Positions 50,316 through 59,690 of a stretch of DNA of 64,000 bases are shown one piece after another. Source of the DNA: CAZSHG01 sp964459995 (lineage in GTDB: Bacteria; UBP14; UBA6098); the NCBI GenBank assembly GCA_964459995.1, contig CAYWOR010000002.1:220505-284504 (forward strand). The letters are read 5' to 3'. A program made the position numbers and the translations under genes. Each line of letters begins with the position of its first letter. The stretch's first letter is position 1. A model generated the notes under the pieces. The model was not told the origin of the DNA and made no database searches. It saw nothing but the letters and a program-made list of their open reading frames with translations.

Positions 50316-50543
50316 TTATAGGTTCGTTACGCCTATTTTGCGTATCTCCAGTTCATCCTCGTGAAGAATCGTCTTGATTCTGGCGATTTCCCTTCGGATT
50401 TCACGAATCCTCTTGGGGTTCTTCATAGGAGAAACAGCGGTCTGCATTCTAAGATTAAAATGCTCTTCTTTCAGTTCGCGAAGCCTCTGAATAAGTTCGT
50501 CTTCGCTCATCTCGCGCAGTTGCCAGGTTTTAGTAGTGCTCAC
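50316..50543 (-). CDS. rpmC: 50S ribosomal protein L29
   Basis: A 75-residue helical ribosomal protein: LREMSEDELIQRLRELKEEHFNLRMQ, then NPKRIREIRREIARIKTIL. It starts with GTG, overlapping the rplP stop (GTGA). It is the last ribosomal gene of this cluster; rpsQ and the rest of the spc operon do not follow. Confidence 0.95.
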   Translation of the reverse strand: MSTTKTWQLREMSEDELIQRLRELKEEHFNLRMQTAVSPMKNPKRIREIRREIARIKTILHEDELEIRKIGVTNL

Positions 50544-50968
50544 AGGATACCTCCGGGCTTATTATCTCTGGTAACGAAGCGAGTCTTGACAGGCAATTTT
50601 CTCGCGGCGAGCTGGAAAGCCCTTTTTGCAAGCGCTTCATCGACTCCGGATATTTCGAACATAACTCTTCCTCTGCGAATAACCGCAACCCAATGATCCG
50701 GAGCGCCCTTTCCCTTTCCCATTCTTGTTTCAGCGGCCTTTTTTGTAACCGCTTTTTGTGGGAAAATATTGATCCATACGCGTCCCGCCCTTTTCATATG
50801 GCGAGTCATCGCAATACGGGCCGCTTCGATCTGGTTCGAGGTTATCCAGCAATTGTCCATAGCTTTCATGCCATAATCGCCGAAAGCGAGCTGAGTTCCT
50901 CTCGTCGCGGCGCCCCTGTTCTTTCCTCGCTGGGGCTTACGAAACTTCGTTCTTTTTGGCATTAACAT
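50540..50968 (-). CDS. rplP: 50S ribosomal protein L16
   Basis: A 142-residue uL16: LMPKRTKFRKPQRGKNRGAA at the start and the conserved GRVWINIFPQKAVTKK, MGKGKGAPDHWVAV, ending AARKLPVKTRFV. GGAG lies at proper distance from the ATG at 50968. It helps bind tRNA at the peptidyl-transferase centre. Confidence 0.97.
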   Translation of the reverse strand: MLMPKRTKFRKPQRGKNRGAATRGTQLAFGDYGMKAMDNCWITSNQIEAARIAMTRHMKRAGRVWINIFPQKAVTKKAAETRMGKGKGAPDHWVAVIRRGRVMFEISGVDEALAKRAFQLAARKLPVKTRFVTRDNKPGGIL

Positions 50969-50986
50969 AATTACTCCCCATAGGGC

Positions 50987-51751
50987 TTATTCGGTCTTTT
51001 TCGTGCGCCTCCGAGGCGGTCTTTTTTTCTGGGAAGGCTCTTTTGCCTTCGGCCCCTGAGCGGCGTTCTTCTGCTTTTGGCGTTTCTCTTCGGCAAAGGA
51101 TTTATCCCAATACTCTCTCATACCACCGAGAACCTCGCCGTGGAAAATCCACACTTTAACACCGACACATCCAGCAGTGGTATGTGCGGTTGCTCTGGCG
51201 AAATCGATATCGGCTCTGAGCGTATGAAGGGGGATTCTTCCCTCTTTGTGCTCTTCCGAGCGGGCGATTTCAGCGCCGTTGAGCCTGCCGCCGCATTTCA
51301 CTTTGATGCCTTCGGCACCGAGTCTCATTGCGGATTGGATCGCTCTTTTCATCGCCCTACGATAGGAAATTCTTCCCTCGATCTGCTGGGCTATGCTTTT
51401 TGCGACAAGATGGGCATCGACTTCTGGTCTGCGAATCTCCAGAACATTGAGCTGAACGGTTTTCGAAGATATCGCCTCGATTTCCTTTTTGAAATCTTCG
51501 ACCCTTTGGCCGCCCTGACCTATAACCACGCCGGGTCTTGCGGTGTAAACGTTGATTGAGACCCTACTGGGGCTTCTTAGTATCTCGATTTTGGATACAT
51601 CGGCGTCGGCCAATTGCTTTTTGATGAATTCTCTCAGCCTTATATCTTCGAGCAGGTTATCGCGGTATTGATCCTTGCGCGCGAACCACTTTGAATCCCA
51701 TGTGCGGATGATGCCTGTTCTAAGGCCGGTTGGATGGGTTTTCTGTCCCAA
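50987..51751 (-). CDS. rpsC: 30S ribosomal protein S3
   Basis: A 254-residue uS3 with GQKTHPTGLRTGIIRTWDSK, the KH-domain loop GVVIGQGGQRVEDFKKEI and GVKVWIFHGEVLGG. It carries a longer than usual basic C-terminal tail of about 35 residues (RQKQKNAAQGPKAKEPSQKK), which looks disordered. Confidence 0.97.
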   Translation of the reverse strand: MGQKTHPTGLRTGIIRTWDSKWFARKDQYRDNLLEDIRLREFIKKQLADADVSKIEILRSPSRVSINVYTARPGVVIGQGGQRVEDFKKEIEAISSKTVQLNVLEIRRPEVDAHLVAKSIAQQIEGRISYRRAMKRAIQSAMRLGAEGIKVKCGGRLNGAEIARSEEHKEGRIPLHTLRADIDFARATAHTTAGCVGVKVWIFHGEVLGGMREYWDKSFAEEKRQKQKNAAQGPKAKEPSQKKRPPRRRTKKTE

Positions 51752-51763
51752 TTCTTCCTCCCG

Positions 51764-52111
51764 TTACTCTTTCCCGACTTTGTCGAGTTCGATCAAAATA
51801 TGACTTGTTCTGTGTTTAAAAGGCTTGACCCTTCCCTGAGCGCCGGCTTTGAACCTCGCCATAGTGGGGCCGCCGTTTATTTCGATTTTCGAGATGACGA
51901 GTTCGTGCTCTTTGACAGACTCGCCTTCATGGTTCATCGCGTTCGCGATAGCGCTTTTCAGCGTTTTCTGAACGAGAATCGCCCCGCGTTTATTCAGGAA
52001 GGGGAGCATTTTCATAGCTTCCTCGGCCTGTTTGCCTCGGACGAGATCGGCAACCAATCTAAGCTTATAAGGCGATATACGCAGGAATTTTGCCTGAGCT
52101 TTGGCTATCAT
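51764..52111 (-). CDS. rplV: 50S ribosomal protein L22
   Basis: A 115-residue uL22: AKAQAKFLRISPYKLRLVAD at the start, the extended loop near INGGPTMARFKAGAQGRVKP and a final SHILIELDK. It lines the polypeptide exit tunnel. Located between rpsS and rpsC as in the standard S10 operon. Confidence 0.97.
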   Translation of the reverse strand: MIAKAQAKFLRISPYKLRLVADLVRGKQAEEAMKMLPFLNKRGAILVQKTLKSAIANAMNHEGESVKEHELVISKIEINGGPTMARFKAGAQGRVKPFKHRTSHILIELDKVGKE

Positions 52112-52119
52112 GGTGTCCC

Positions 52120-52404
52120 TTAACCTTTCTTTGCCTGCTTGGCCTTTTTGCCGCCATGACCGCGGAAGAGCCTCGTATGGGCGAATTCCCCGAGCTTATG
52201 GCCAACCATGTTCTCCGAAATATAGACCGGAATGAACTTGTGGCCATTGTGAATAGCGATTGTGTGCCCAACGAACTCAGGCGAGATTGTGGACCTTCTG
52301 GCCCAGGTCTTGATGACCTTTTTCTCGCCACGGTCGTTCATGGTCTCGATTTTGCCCAGCAGTTTTTCGTCAACGTAGGGGCCTTTTTTGAGGGATCTAG
52401 TCAT
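52120..52404 (-). CDS. rpsS: 30S ribosomal protein S19
   Basis: A 94-residue uS19: TRSLKKGPYVDEKLLGKIE, then RRSTISPEFVGHTIAIHNGH and VGHKLGEFAHTRLFRGHGG. Complete and of normal length. It contacts the 16S head near S13. Confidence 0.97.
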   Translation of the reverse strand: MTRSLKKGPYVDEKLLGKIETMNDRGEKKVIKTWARRSTISPEFVGHTIAIHNGHKFIPVYISENMVGHKLGEFAHTRLFRGHGGKKAKQAKKG

Positions 52405-52406
52405 TA

Positions 52407-53237
52407 TTACCTCTTGCGCCGTTTCACGATGAGTTTATCGGAACTCTTTGTTTTCTTTCTTGTTTTATAACCCTTGCAGGGCTGTCCCCACGGGGTCACG
52501 GGCTGTTTGTAGCCCTTCTGTCTTCCCTCGCCGCCGCCATGCGGATGATCGAAGGGGTTCATAACGACGCCGCGGACTTTCGGTCTTCTGCCAATCCAAC
52601 GCATAGCTCCGGCTTTCCCGAAAACAGTATTGGAATGATCGAGATTGCCGACCTGCCCAATTGTGGCAAAACAGTTTTTGGGGAATTTGCGAATCTCGCC
52701 GGAGGGAAGCTTGATGAGAACATTAAGCTCTTCCCTACCGACTATCTGCGCGACCGCACCGGCGGCACGGACAACCTGTCCTCCCTTGCCGGGCTTATAC
52801 TCGACATTATGGATACGGGTGCCGACAGGAATAGTCCCCATCGGAAGCGCATTCCCCGGGCGGATTTCAGCGCTTGAGCCACTCATCAGCCTATCGCCGA
52901 CGCGGACGCCGAGAGGAGCGAGAATATATCTCTTCTCGCCATCAGCATAAGCCAAAAGGGCGATGAATGCCGAGCGGTTCGGATCGTATTCGATCGATTG
53001 AACGCGAGCTGGAATATCGAACTTATTGCGTTTGAAATCGATAATGCGAAAACGGCGTTTGTTTCCGCCACCACGCCTACGCACTGTAACGCGGCCGTTA
53101 TTATTGCGTCCGCTGATTCTTTCTTTCTTCTGAAGCAAAGATTTCTGGGGTTTTACTCCCTCTGTCAGCTCAGAATAAGTAAGAATCTCGCGCGTTCGCA
53201 AAGATGGTGTTGTCGGGCGAAATCTTTTCGTTGCCAT
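52407..53237 (-). CDS. rplB: 50S ribosomal protein L2
   Basis: A 276-residue uL2. The ATG at 53237 gives the standard start ATKRFRPTTPSLRTREILTY; the longer open frame to 53330 only reads through the rplW gene. Conserved stretches are SGRNNNGRVTVRRRGGGNKR, KPGKGGQVVRAAGA and the catalytic-site neighbour GVVMNPFDHPHGGGEGR. Required for subunit joining. Confidence 0.97.
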   Translation of the reverse strand: MATKRFRPTTPSLRTREILTYSELTEGVKPQKSLLQKKERISGRNNNGRVTVRRRGGGNKRRFRIIDFKRNKFDIPARVQSIEYDPNRSAFIALLAYADGEKRYILAPLGVRVGDRLMSGSSAEIRPGNALPMGTIPVGTRIHNVEYKPGKGGQVVRAAGAVAQIVGREELNVLIKLPSGEIRKFPKNCFATIGQVGNLDHSNTVFGKAGAMRWIGRRPKVRGVVMNPFDHPHGGGEGRQKGYKQPVTPWGQPCKGYKTRKKTKSSDKLIVKRRKR

Positions 53238-53245
53238 GATACTCC

Positions 53246-53536
53246 TTACAAGCCCTCGAATATGGAAATAGATTCGCCGGCCGCGAGTTTGACAACCGCC
53301 TTTTTCCAGGAGGATGTCCTTCCAGTCCAACGGCCTTGACGCTTGGGTTTACCGGCCATGTTAGCGGTTCTAACATCCAGCACGTGCACCTTGAAAAGCT
53401 CTTCGATGCTGTGACGGATTTCGGCTTTCGTGGCGTCTTTGAGGACTTTGAACGTATAGGTATTCACGCTTTCGACGGCGTCGTTAATCTTCTCGGTGAG
53501 AAGCGGCCTAATGATTATTTTGTGTGGGTCTCTCAT
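53246..53536 (-). CDS. rplW: 50S ribosomal protein L23
   Basis: A 96-residue uL23: RDPHKIIIRPLLTEKINDAV, then TYTFKVLKDATKAEIRHSIE and the loop VRTANMAGKPKRQGRWTGRT. It forms the docking site for trigger factor and SRP at the tunnel exit. It overlaps rplD by four bases. Confidence 0.97.
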   Translation of the reverse strand: MRDPHKIIIRPLLTEKINDAVESVNTYTFKVLKDATKAEIRHSIEELFKVHVLDVRTANMAGKPKRQGRWTGRTSSWKKAVVKLAAGESISIFEGL

Positions 53537-54162
53537 TTTGAAAACAGCTCCTCGATTTTTATCAAAGCGCCTTTTGTTACGACGAGGCTTTCGGCGGAGA
53601 GAACCTGATATGGGTTCATTTCGCCGGTGAATGTAACTTTCACGCCGGGTAGGTTGTTGCCTGCTTTGACGAGGTTTCTTTCGGGAGTCGAGGTAACGAC
53701 GAGGACCTTGCGGCCGTCGATTCCGGCTTCGGCAAGGATTCTCCTAAGCTCTTTGGTGCGATGATTCTGAGAATCGATGTCCTCGAGAATGAAGACCTGC
53801 TCGTCTTTGGCTCTGGATGACAGCACCGAAGCAAGGGCGAGACGGCGCATTTTGCGCGGCATTTGCTGACGATAATCTCTCGGCTCGGGGCCGAAGGTAA
53901 CTCCGCCGTGACGCCAAAGCGGCGAGCGAATCGTTCCAACTCTCGCACGGCCTGTGCCTTTCTGTCTCCAGGGCTTCCTGCCGCCGCCCGAAACCTCGGA
54001 ACGGTCTTTGACTTTATGAGTCCCCTGACGGCAATTCGCGCGATGGAAAAGCACATATTGGTGAACCAGCGCCGAATTCGGCTCGATGCCGAACACGTTG
54101 TCGGGCAGATCGGCCTCTCCGATACGCTTGCCTTCGCGGTTTAAAAGAATTCCCTTAGGCAT
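53533..54162 (-). CDS. rplD: 50S ribosomal protein L4
   Basis: A 209-residue uL4 with the tunnel-loop signature RQGTHKVKDRSEVSGGGRKP, WRQKGTGRARVGTIRSPLWR and a C-terminal globular domain ending ALIKIEELFSK. In some bacteria L4 represses its own operon through the leader; I cannot show that here. Confidence 0.97.
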   Translation of the reverse strand: MPKGILLNREGKRIGEADLPDNVFGIEPNSALVHQYVLFHRANCRQGTHKVKDRSEVSGGGRKPWRQKGTGRARVGTIRSPLWRHGGVTFGPEPRDYRQQMPRKMRRLALASVLSSRAKDEQVFILEDIDSQNHRTKELRRILAEAGIDGRKVLVVTSTPERNLVKAGNNLPGVKVTFTGEMNPYQVLSAESLVVTKGALIKIEELFSK

Positions 54163-54167
54163 CTCGG

Positions 54168-54788
54168 TTACCTCTTCCTTATGATTATGTAGCCGTTCTT
54201 TGGCCCGGGAGCGACTCCCCTAACAAGGATCAAATTCTCTTCCGGATCGATAGCGACTATCTGGCTACCGCTTCTGGTAATGTTCCTCGCGCCCATATGT
54301 CCGGCCATTTTCATGCCCTTAAAAACGCGTGAGGGGGACGAAGATTGTCCCAAGGAACCCGGCGCGCGGAATTTGTTCGATTGACCATGGGTTTTCGGTC
54401 CGCCGGCGAATCCCCAACGGGTTACGCCGCCCTGAAAACCCTTACCCTTTGTAACTCCGGAAAGGCTGACATTATCACCCACCGCGAACTGCTCCACGGT
54501 AAGTAACTGGCCTACCTCGTAACCGCCGTCCTTATCGAGGCGGATTTCCTTGAGTTTCTTATAGACCTTAGTTCCGGCTTTGTGAAAATGGCCGAGCAAC
54601 GGTTTCGTGACCCTCTGTTCTTTGGTCGGGTCGAAACCGAGCTGAACCGCAGTATAGCCGTCTTTTTCCGGGGTTTTTACCTGAACTATCTCGCAGGGGC
54701 CAGCCTGAAGAATCGTTACGGGAACGGCCTTGCCGTCTTCCCCGAAAATTGTGGTCATTCCTATCTTTTTCCCAATCAGTCCGATCAT
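54168..54788 (-). CDS. rplC: 50S ribosomal protein L3
   Basis: A 206-residue uL3: GLIGKKIGMTTIFGEDGKAV, then GVTKGKGFQGGVTRWGFAGG, the loop GSLGQSSSPSRVFKGMKMAG and HMGARNITRS. Complete. It lies 29 bases downstream of rpsJ. Confidence 0.97.
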   Translation of the reverse strand: MIGLIGKKIGMTTIFGEDGKAVPVTILQAGPCEIVQVKTPEKDGYTAVQLGFDPTKEQRVTKPLLGHFHKAGTKVYKKLKEIRLDKDGGYEVGQLLTVEQFAVGDNVSLSGVTKGKGFQGGVTRWGFAGGPKTHGQSNKFRAPGSLGQSSSPSRVFKGMKMAGHMGARNITRSGSQIVAIDPEENLILVRGVAPGPKNGYIIIRKR

Positions 54789-54817
54789 TTTATCTCCAAT
54801 TTAAATCGGCAGTGGGT

Positions 54818-55123
54818 TTAAACTATTATCTCAATATCGACGCCCGCGGGAAGCTCGATTTTCATCATAGCATCGACGGTATCCTGGCTCGCTTCGAGGA
54901 TATCGATGATCCTCTTGTGCGTGCGGACTTCGAATTGTTCCCTGCTCTTCTTATCGACGTTCGTGCTACGAAGCACCGTGTAAACACGGCGGTGCGTCGG
55001 AATCGGCACCGGACCGGAAATCGAAGCTCCGGTTCTTTTCGCAGTCTCGACTATTTCCGAAGCGGATCTGTCGAGTATCACGTGGTCGTAGGCCTGCAGC
55101 TTTATTCTGATACGCTGGGCCAT
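54818..55123 (-). CDS. rpsJ: 30S ribosomal protein S10
   Basis: A 101-residue uS10: QRIRIKLQAYDHVILDRSAS, then GPVPIPTHRRVYTVLRSTNV and EQFEVRTHKRIIDILEAS. It opens the S10 operon and also serves as NusE in transcription antitermination. A strong promoter lies at 55268-55296. The gene for EF-Tu, often just upstream, is absent; sbcC is there instead. Confidence 0.97.
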   Translation of the reverse strand: MAQRIRIKLQAYDHVILDRSASEIVETAKRTGASISGPVPIPTHRRVYTVLRSTNVDKKSREQFEVRTHKRIIDILEASQDTVDAMMKIELPAGVDIEIIV

Positions 55124-55267
55124 ATTACCTCCTGTTGGTCGGCATCTGGTTCAAATCAAAAAATAGAAGTTAAAAAACTCCTATCCTTTTCCGCGAGCGC
55201 TTTATAACGAGCCTCCACACGCATGTTTCGACTCTCAAGACGCTCCTCCATCGGAAAAAGCTTCGTG

Positions 55268-55296
55268 AATGTAAACCTGCACATCCCCTTTGTCAA
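55268..55296 (-). promoter_or_regulatory. Predicted promoter of the S10 operon
   Basis: Perfect TTGACA and TACATT on the minus strand with 17 bases between. The leader to rpsJ is about 140 bases, which could accommodate regulation, though I see no defined structure. Confidence 0.65.
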
Positions 55297-55333
55297 GAAA
55301 AATTTTCAAAAACACAAAAATAATTTTTGCCGC

Positions 55334-58327
55334 TCAGGCGTAAACTTTCGGGAAACTGCCTTTTTCTGGGGTTTTGGTGATTTCGATTATCTGGTCGAAA
55401 TCTTCTTTGAATCTTTCGAGGTGGGTGATAACTATTATCAGCTCGAATTCCTCCTCGATTGCGCGAATTGCCTCGGACAAAAGCGCGAGGCCCTCGTCGT
55501 CCTGTGTCCCGAATCCTTCGTCGATAATGAGGGTCGATATTCCGCCGCCGCCACGTGCGAGGAATCTTGATAACGCAACTCGAAGCGCGAAATCGAGCCG
55601 GAATGCCTCGCCGCCGGAAAAATTCTCATAGGGGCTATCCCCGGTGGGGGTCGAAATCTGGACTTCGAGGGTGTCGAGCTCTTTCTCACCGCGTGCGGTG
55701 GCGAGTTTAAGCGACATCTCATCGCCCGTGAGAAGCGCCAAAAGCCGATCTGCCTCCCTTTCGATCTCCGGAAGTGCATTTGCGATTACAAAAGCAGGCA
55801 CTCCTTTTTTGCCCATAGCCTCCGCCAAAAGCCTATATAATCGTGCTTTGCTCTCGATTTCACCTTTTTCGTTTTCTGCATGTTTTCTCTCACGAATCAG
55901 CGTTTCGCGGGTTTCCTCTTTGGATTTCGCCTGAGAAAACTCAACTGCCGCCGTTCGGTGGTAAGCTGTTGCGCTTTCCAAAGCCATTTGCGCGGAATTC
56001 AACATGCGCTCGATTTCGTCCGCGTCGGGAATTTGGCCTCGTTTCTTCTCTATTTCCGACAACATTTCGAGACCGTTTCTTTTCGATTCGGATAGTTTAT
56101 TTTCCATGGATTTATTTCTCTCGGCAAGCTCCATTTCCTTTTCGCGTGCGGCTTTCAAGCTATGGCGCTCATCATCATACCTTAAATGCGCGGCAATTTC
56201 CCTTTCGATATTTTCAAGTTGCGTCGGTTCGAATTCAATTTCAGTCAGCCTTGCATGTAACTCTTTAAGCATTAAGCTCTTATCAGATATTTCATCCCCT
56301 CTTTCTAGCTTTATCTCAAGTTTTCGAATCTCCTCTTCAATTTCGTCAAAATCCTGTTCGAGTTTCCCCTTTTTATCCTTATCCTCGGCGATTTTACCAA
56401 GAATAAACTCGCTATCTGCAAGCTCTTCGATGCGCTTTTCTGCGGCATCTATCAACTCATGCGGGATTTTTTTGCTATCGAAATCTTTGCGTAGCTTTTC
56501 GACCTCTTTTCGTTCCTCGACCGCAAAACTGCCAATTTGAAGGCTGTCTTCCAGTTCGCGGATTTGCTCCGAAAGGGCGGCGGCGGCGCTTTTTGCATCA
56601 TTTGCCTTTTCTATTCGAATACGCAAATTCGCACCCTCTCCATCCAGTTTTTCAAGTTCGCCAATCTCGCCGGAAGACTTTAACCAAGCCTTTCTAAGCT
56701 TGACAACTTCAGCTTCGAGTTTTAAAGATTCCTCCTCGATTTTCGAAATTCTTTCCTTTTTCAAATCCACTTCGCTTGCAAGGTCTTTAATTACAGCTTC
56801 GCGATGTTCATTATCGAGTTTTTGCCCGCAAAGAGGGCATTTCGAGGCGACTTCGCCATGCAGAAGTGTGATTTTCTCCTGAATCTCAGCGATATTTGTG
56901 GAAACCTCCCCCCTCTCCGCGCAAAGCGCTTCAATACGAGCCTTTGCGGCCTCGCCCCGCTCCTGAAGACTATCTCTATCTGCGCGAAGTTGCGGTTTTT
57001 TCGCAAGGCGTTCTTCAATCTCCGCGAGTTCTTTACTTAAGAACTGTATATCTTCTATCTTTATCTGTAATAATGCGTTACGCTTTTCACGAAGTGAATT
57101 TTCAACGCCGACCTTTTTTGTCTCGATTATCGCATCGATCTGTTCGATGCGCTTTAATATTGCATCTGCTGTCTCCTTCGATTCACGGAGACCGCCATAA
57201 GCCTTTCTCGCGTCGATTAGTTCCGCATAACGCTCTCTAATAAAGGATTCTTTAGCAAGAAGCCTTTCGATTTCCGCGATTTGTCCTGCTATCCCTTTCC
57301 TCGATTCGCGAAAGCGCTCTGTTTCGAGTTTCACAGCGGCTTTCCATTTCTCGATCTCGGACTCGACCAGCGCCAAATCCCCCTGTAGCTGTAGTTTTGT
57401 GGATTTTGCCTCGATCAGTTTTTCACGCTTGGCTCGAACTTGCTCAAGCTTTTCCCATCCGGTTTCTATCTCCTGACCTCTGTCAATAATGGCTTTTAGC
57501 TCAGCTATTCCCTTTGAAGCCTCTTCTATGGCATATTTCGTTTCGTTTATCTCTTTGCAAAGCGCGTTATAACGCTCCTCGAAGAGTCTTAGCTCTCCAA
57601 GATCCCTATCAACAGAATTCTTGCGTTCCCGAATTTCAGCATATGACCTATTTGCGGTCTTTTCGGCAGACTCGGCGGCTTCGAGTTCCTTTTTAGCGAT
57701 GTTTAAGCGGTCGGGTATATCGGAAAGATCGTCAATGAGCGCTTGTAAACGTTCTATTTCAGATCTTTTTGATTCAATTCTCGCAGTTAGTTCCTTTACT
57801 TTGCCACGCGATAATGTTGCTATTTTATCACAGATAGATAAACCGAGAACATCTGAAAGAAACTTCTTTCGGTCGGCTGGCGACATAGTCGAAAATCGGT
57901 CGGATTTGCCCTGCAGAAGCACACTTGCGTTGATTGTCGTGTCATAGTTCAATCGAAGATTCGAGCTGAGCCAAGATTCAACCTTTTTAGCACCATCAAC
58001 AATCAGATCATGACCACGCCCGGAAATATGGTATATTTGCGCTTTCGATACCCCCGATGACCTTACTTGCCGATCGATTTTATATACATTGTTTTCAGCT
58101 TCAAATGTAAGGCTAATTTCGCAAAAATCCGCCCCACGCCTTATTAAATCTGAGTTTGTGCGCGTGTTTGATTTGCCGTAAAGCGCCCACAACATCGCAG
58201 AGATTATGGAGGATTTACCCGCGCCGTTGGGTCCGATAATGCAAACACGCCGTAAGCCCCTAAAATCAATTGTTAGCGGTCCATGGTAACTTCGAAAATT
58301 AGTGATGGTCAGCTCGAGAGGTATCAT
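55334..58327 (-). CDS. sbcC: Exonuclease subunit SbcC (Rad50-like ATPase)
   Basis: A 997-residue SMC-like ATPase. Walker A is GPNGAGKSSIISAMLWALYG near residue 34; two long coiled coils flank a zinc hook CPLCGQ near the middle; the C-terminal lobe has the signature FSGGEAFRLDFALRVALSRF and Walker B LIIDEGFGTQD. With SbcD it processes DNA ends and hairpins. The ATG at 58327 overlaps the sbcD stop (ATGA), which decides the start over a TTG six bases earlier. Hairpin cleavage by SbcCD may limit palindromes such as those described in this window. Confidence 0.96.
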   Translation of the reverse strand: MIPLELTITNFRSYHGPLTIDFRGLRRVCIIGPNGAGKSSIISAMLWALYGKSNTRTNSDLIRRGADFCEISLTFEAENNVYKIDRQVRSSGVSKAQIYHISGRGHDLIVDGAKKVESWLSSNLRLNYDTTINASVLLQGKSDRFSTMSPADRKKFLSDVLGLSICDKIATLSRGKVKELTARIESKRSEIERLQALIDDLSDIPDRLNIAKKELEAAESAEKTANRSYAEIRERKNSVDRDLGELRLFEERYNALCKEINETKYAIEEASKGIAELKAIIDRGQEIETGWEKLEQVRAKREKLIEAKSTKLQLQGDLALVESEIEKWKAAVKLETERFRESRKGIAGQIAEIERLLAKESFIRERYAELIDARKAYGGLRESKETADAILKRIEQIDAIIETKKVGVENSLREKRNALLQIKIEDIQFLSKELAEIEERLAKKPQLRADRDSLQERGEAAKARIEALCAERGEVSTNIAEIQEKITLLHGEVASKCPLCGQKLDNEHREAVIKDLASEVDLKKERISKIEEESLKLEAEVVKLRKAWLKSSGEIGELEKLDGEGANLRIRIEKANDAKSAAAALSEQIRELEDSLQIGSFAVEERKEVEKLRKDFDSKKIPHELIDAAEKRIEELADSEFILGKIAEDKDKKGKLEQDFDEIEEEIRKLEIKLERGDEISDKSLMLKELHARLTEIEFEPTQLENIEREIAAHLRYDDERHSLKAAREKEMELAERNKSMENKLSESKRNGLEMLSEIEKKRGQIPDADEIERMLNSAQMALESATAYHRTAAVEFSQAKSKEETRETLIRERKHAENEKGEIESKARLYRLLAEAMGKKGVPAFVIANALPEIEREADRLLALLTGDEMSLKLATARGEKELDTLEVQISTPTGDSPYENFSGGEAFRLDFALRVALSRFLARGGGGISTLIIDEGFGTQDDEGLALLSEAIRAIEEEFELIIVITHLERFKEDFDQIIEITKTPEKGSFPKVYA

Positions 58328-59514
58328 TCGCAAATCTCCTCAGCGAGCGACTTTGCCAGCTCCATCAACTCTTCTTTGTCCGGTTTGAGCGTCTCGCTCC
58401 GGTCGATATACTCTGAGAGCGCTTCTAACGGCGAATATGTTCGAATCGCGAACTCAGTTCTCTCCTCGGAAAGCTCTATTCTGGACACTCTGAGGTAATA
58501 CAGCTCTGGGAATTTGGGACGCAGATGCCTCGCATCGAAAGTGCGGTCGCCCTTTACCTGCGTAACAGTAAGGCGAACAATCGCCCCCTCAAGCTCTCTA
58601 TTAGCCAGTTTGACAGCCGCCGCCTCGATCGGATCGGACATTCCGGACAGGTTCATTTCTAAGTCGATGAACCTGCGCGCCGGTGTTCGAATGAATTTCC
58701 AGCGAGTCGTTTCCCCAAGCTCGGTTATTACAGCGCCTTTTGGGATATCCGCCTCGCTGAAATCAGTGCGTTCGATGCTTCCAGAATATACAACCGGTGG
58801 ATCGTCCCAAAGCGCTTGATGTTTGTGAATATGGCCCAACGCAACGTAATCAAAAGGCGGTCTCGCGACCGTTTCAGGCCGGCATATTGGTTCTCCGCGC
58901 ATCTTTTTCGCCGCAATACCCATAACGTTCGACACCCAAAGATGTCCCGCGAAAATCGCTTTAGAATCCGAGGGAATCCCCTCCGCAAGCCTATCCGAGA
59001 TCTTCCCGATGAAAGCGTCCCAAATCTCCGGAATGGGAGATTCGCCCTTTGCAAGAAATCCGTCTTCGATAAGCTCTCTGCGAAGCGGCCATGGCATTCC
59101 GGCAACAGCGAGTTTGCCGTGCTTCGTTTCGACTGTTATCACTTTTGGTTCGCTAATGTGATGGAAATTCGGAAATCGCAGAGTAGCGATATGAGTCAAT
59201 GGCGATGCTTTGCCGGGGATAGTGGCGCGCTCATGGTTGCCTTCAATGACAAATATATGTGCACCTGTTTCCGCTAATCCGGAAATGAATTCCGCAAACA
59301 CATCCTCCTCAGCCGCGTTCGGCGAACGCCCGTGATAAATGTCTCCTACAACAACCGCCGCGTCGATTTGCTCATCTCGGGCAATCTCGACGAGTCGTAA
59401 GAGCGAGCGCAGTTGGTCATCGAGGCGGGTGTTAATCGACCTTTCCGGGTCAAAACGCCCATAACGCTTGTCGCCGATATGCAAATCTGCCGTATGTAGT
59501 ATTTTTATGGGCAT
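58324..59514 (-). CDS. sbcD: Exonuclease subunit SbcD (Mre11-like nuclease)
   Basis: A 396-residue metallophosphoesterase. Metal-binding motifs in order are LHTADLHIGD, VVGDIYHG, VIEGNHER, FAGHLW and VALGHIHKHQ, followed by a capping domain and a C-terminal helix that contacts SbcC. It precedes sbcC in a coupled pair. The start has no strong Shine-Dalgarno; upstream lies a 14-base inverted repeat. Confidence 0.95.
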   Translation of the reverse strand: MPIKILHTADLHIGDKRYGRFDPERSINTRLDDQLRSLLRLVEIARDEQIDAAVVVGDIYHGRSPNAAEEDVFAEFISGLAETGAHIFVIEGNHERATIPGKASPLTHIATLRFPNFHHISEPKVITVETKHGKLAVAGMPWPLRRELIEDGFLAKGESPIPEIWDAFIGKISDRLAEGIPSDSKAIFAGHLWVSNVMGIAAKKMRGEPICRPETVARPPFDYVALGHIHKHQALWDDPPVVYSGSIERTDFSEADIPKGAVITELGETTRWKFIRTPARRFIDLEMNLSGMSDPIEAAAVKLANRELEGAIVRLTVTQVKGDRTFDARHLRPKFPELYYLRVSRIELSEERTEFAIRTYSPLEALSEYIDRSETLKPDKEELMELAKSLAEEICE

Positions 59515-59573
59515 AACCTAATAAATATAAGCGCGTGACTTCTTTTTTGCAAGACGGCTTTTTCCGGTGTCGT

Positions 59574-59634
59574 GATTCCTTCAACGCAATAAAAGGCAAT
59601 TAGTTATAGAGATAGTCATGGCGTTGAAGGAATC
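59574..59634. repeat. 14-base perfect inverted repeat upstream of sbcD
   Basis: GATTCCTTCAACGC (59574-59587) and GCGTTGAAGGAATC (59621-59634) are exact inverted copies separated by 33 bases. They could form a stem-loop or two opposed protein sites. No transposase or other gene lies between. Confidence 0.75.
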
Positions 59635-59690
59635 GCGGCTTCGGGCAAAATGTATATAGAAAAACTGCTTTGTCGAAAATCATAGAGATT

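Noticed and set aside
59574..59634. Integron attC site or insertion-sequence end
   Set aside because: The inverted repeat lacks the attC core pattern and no integrase or transposase is adjacent.
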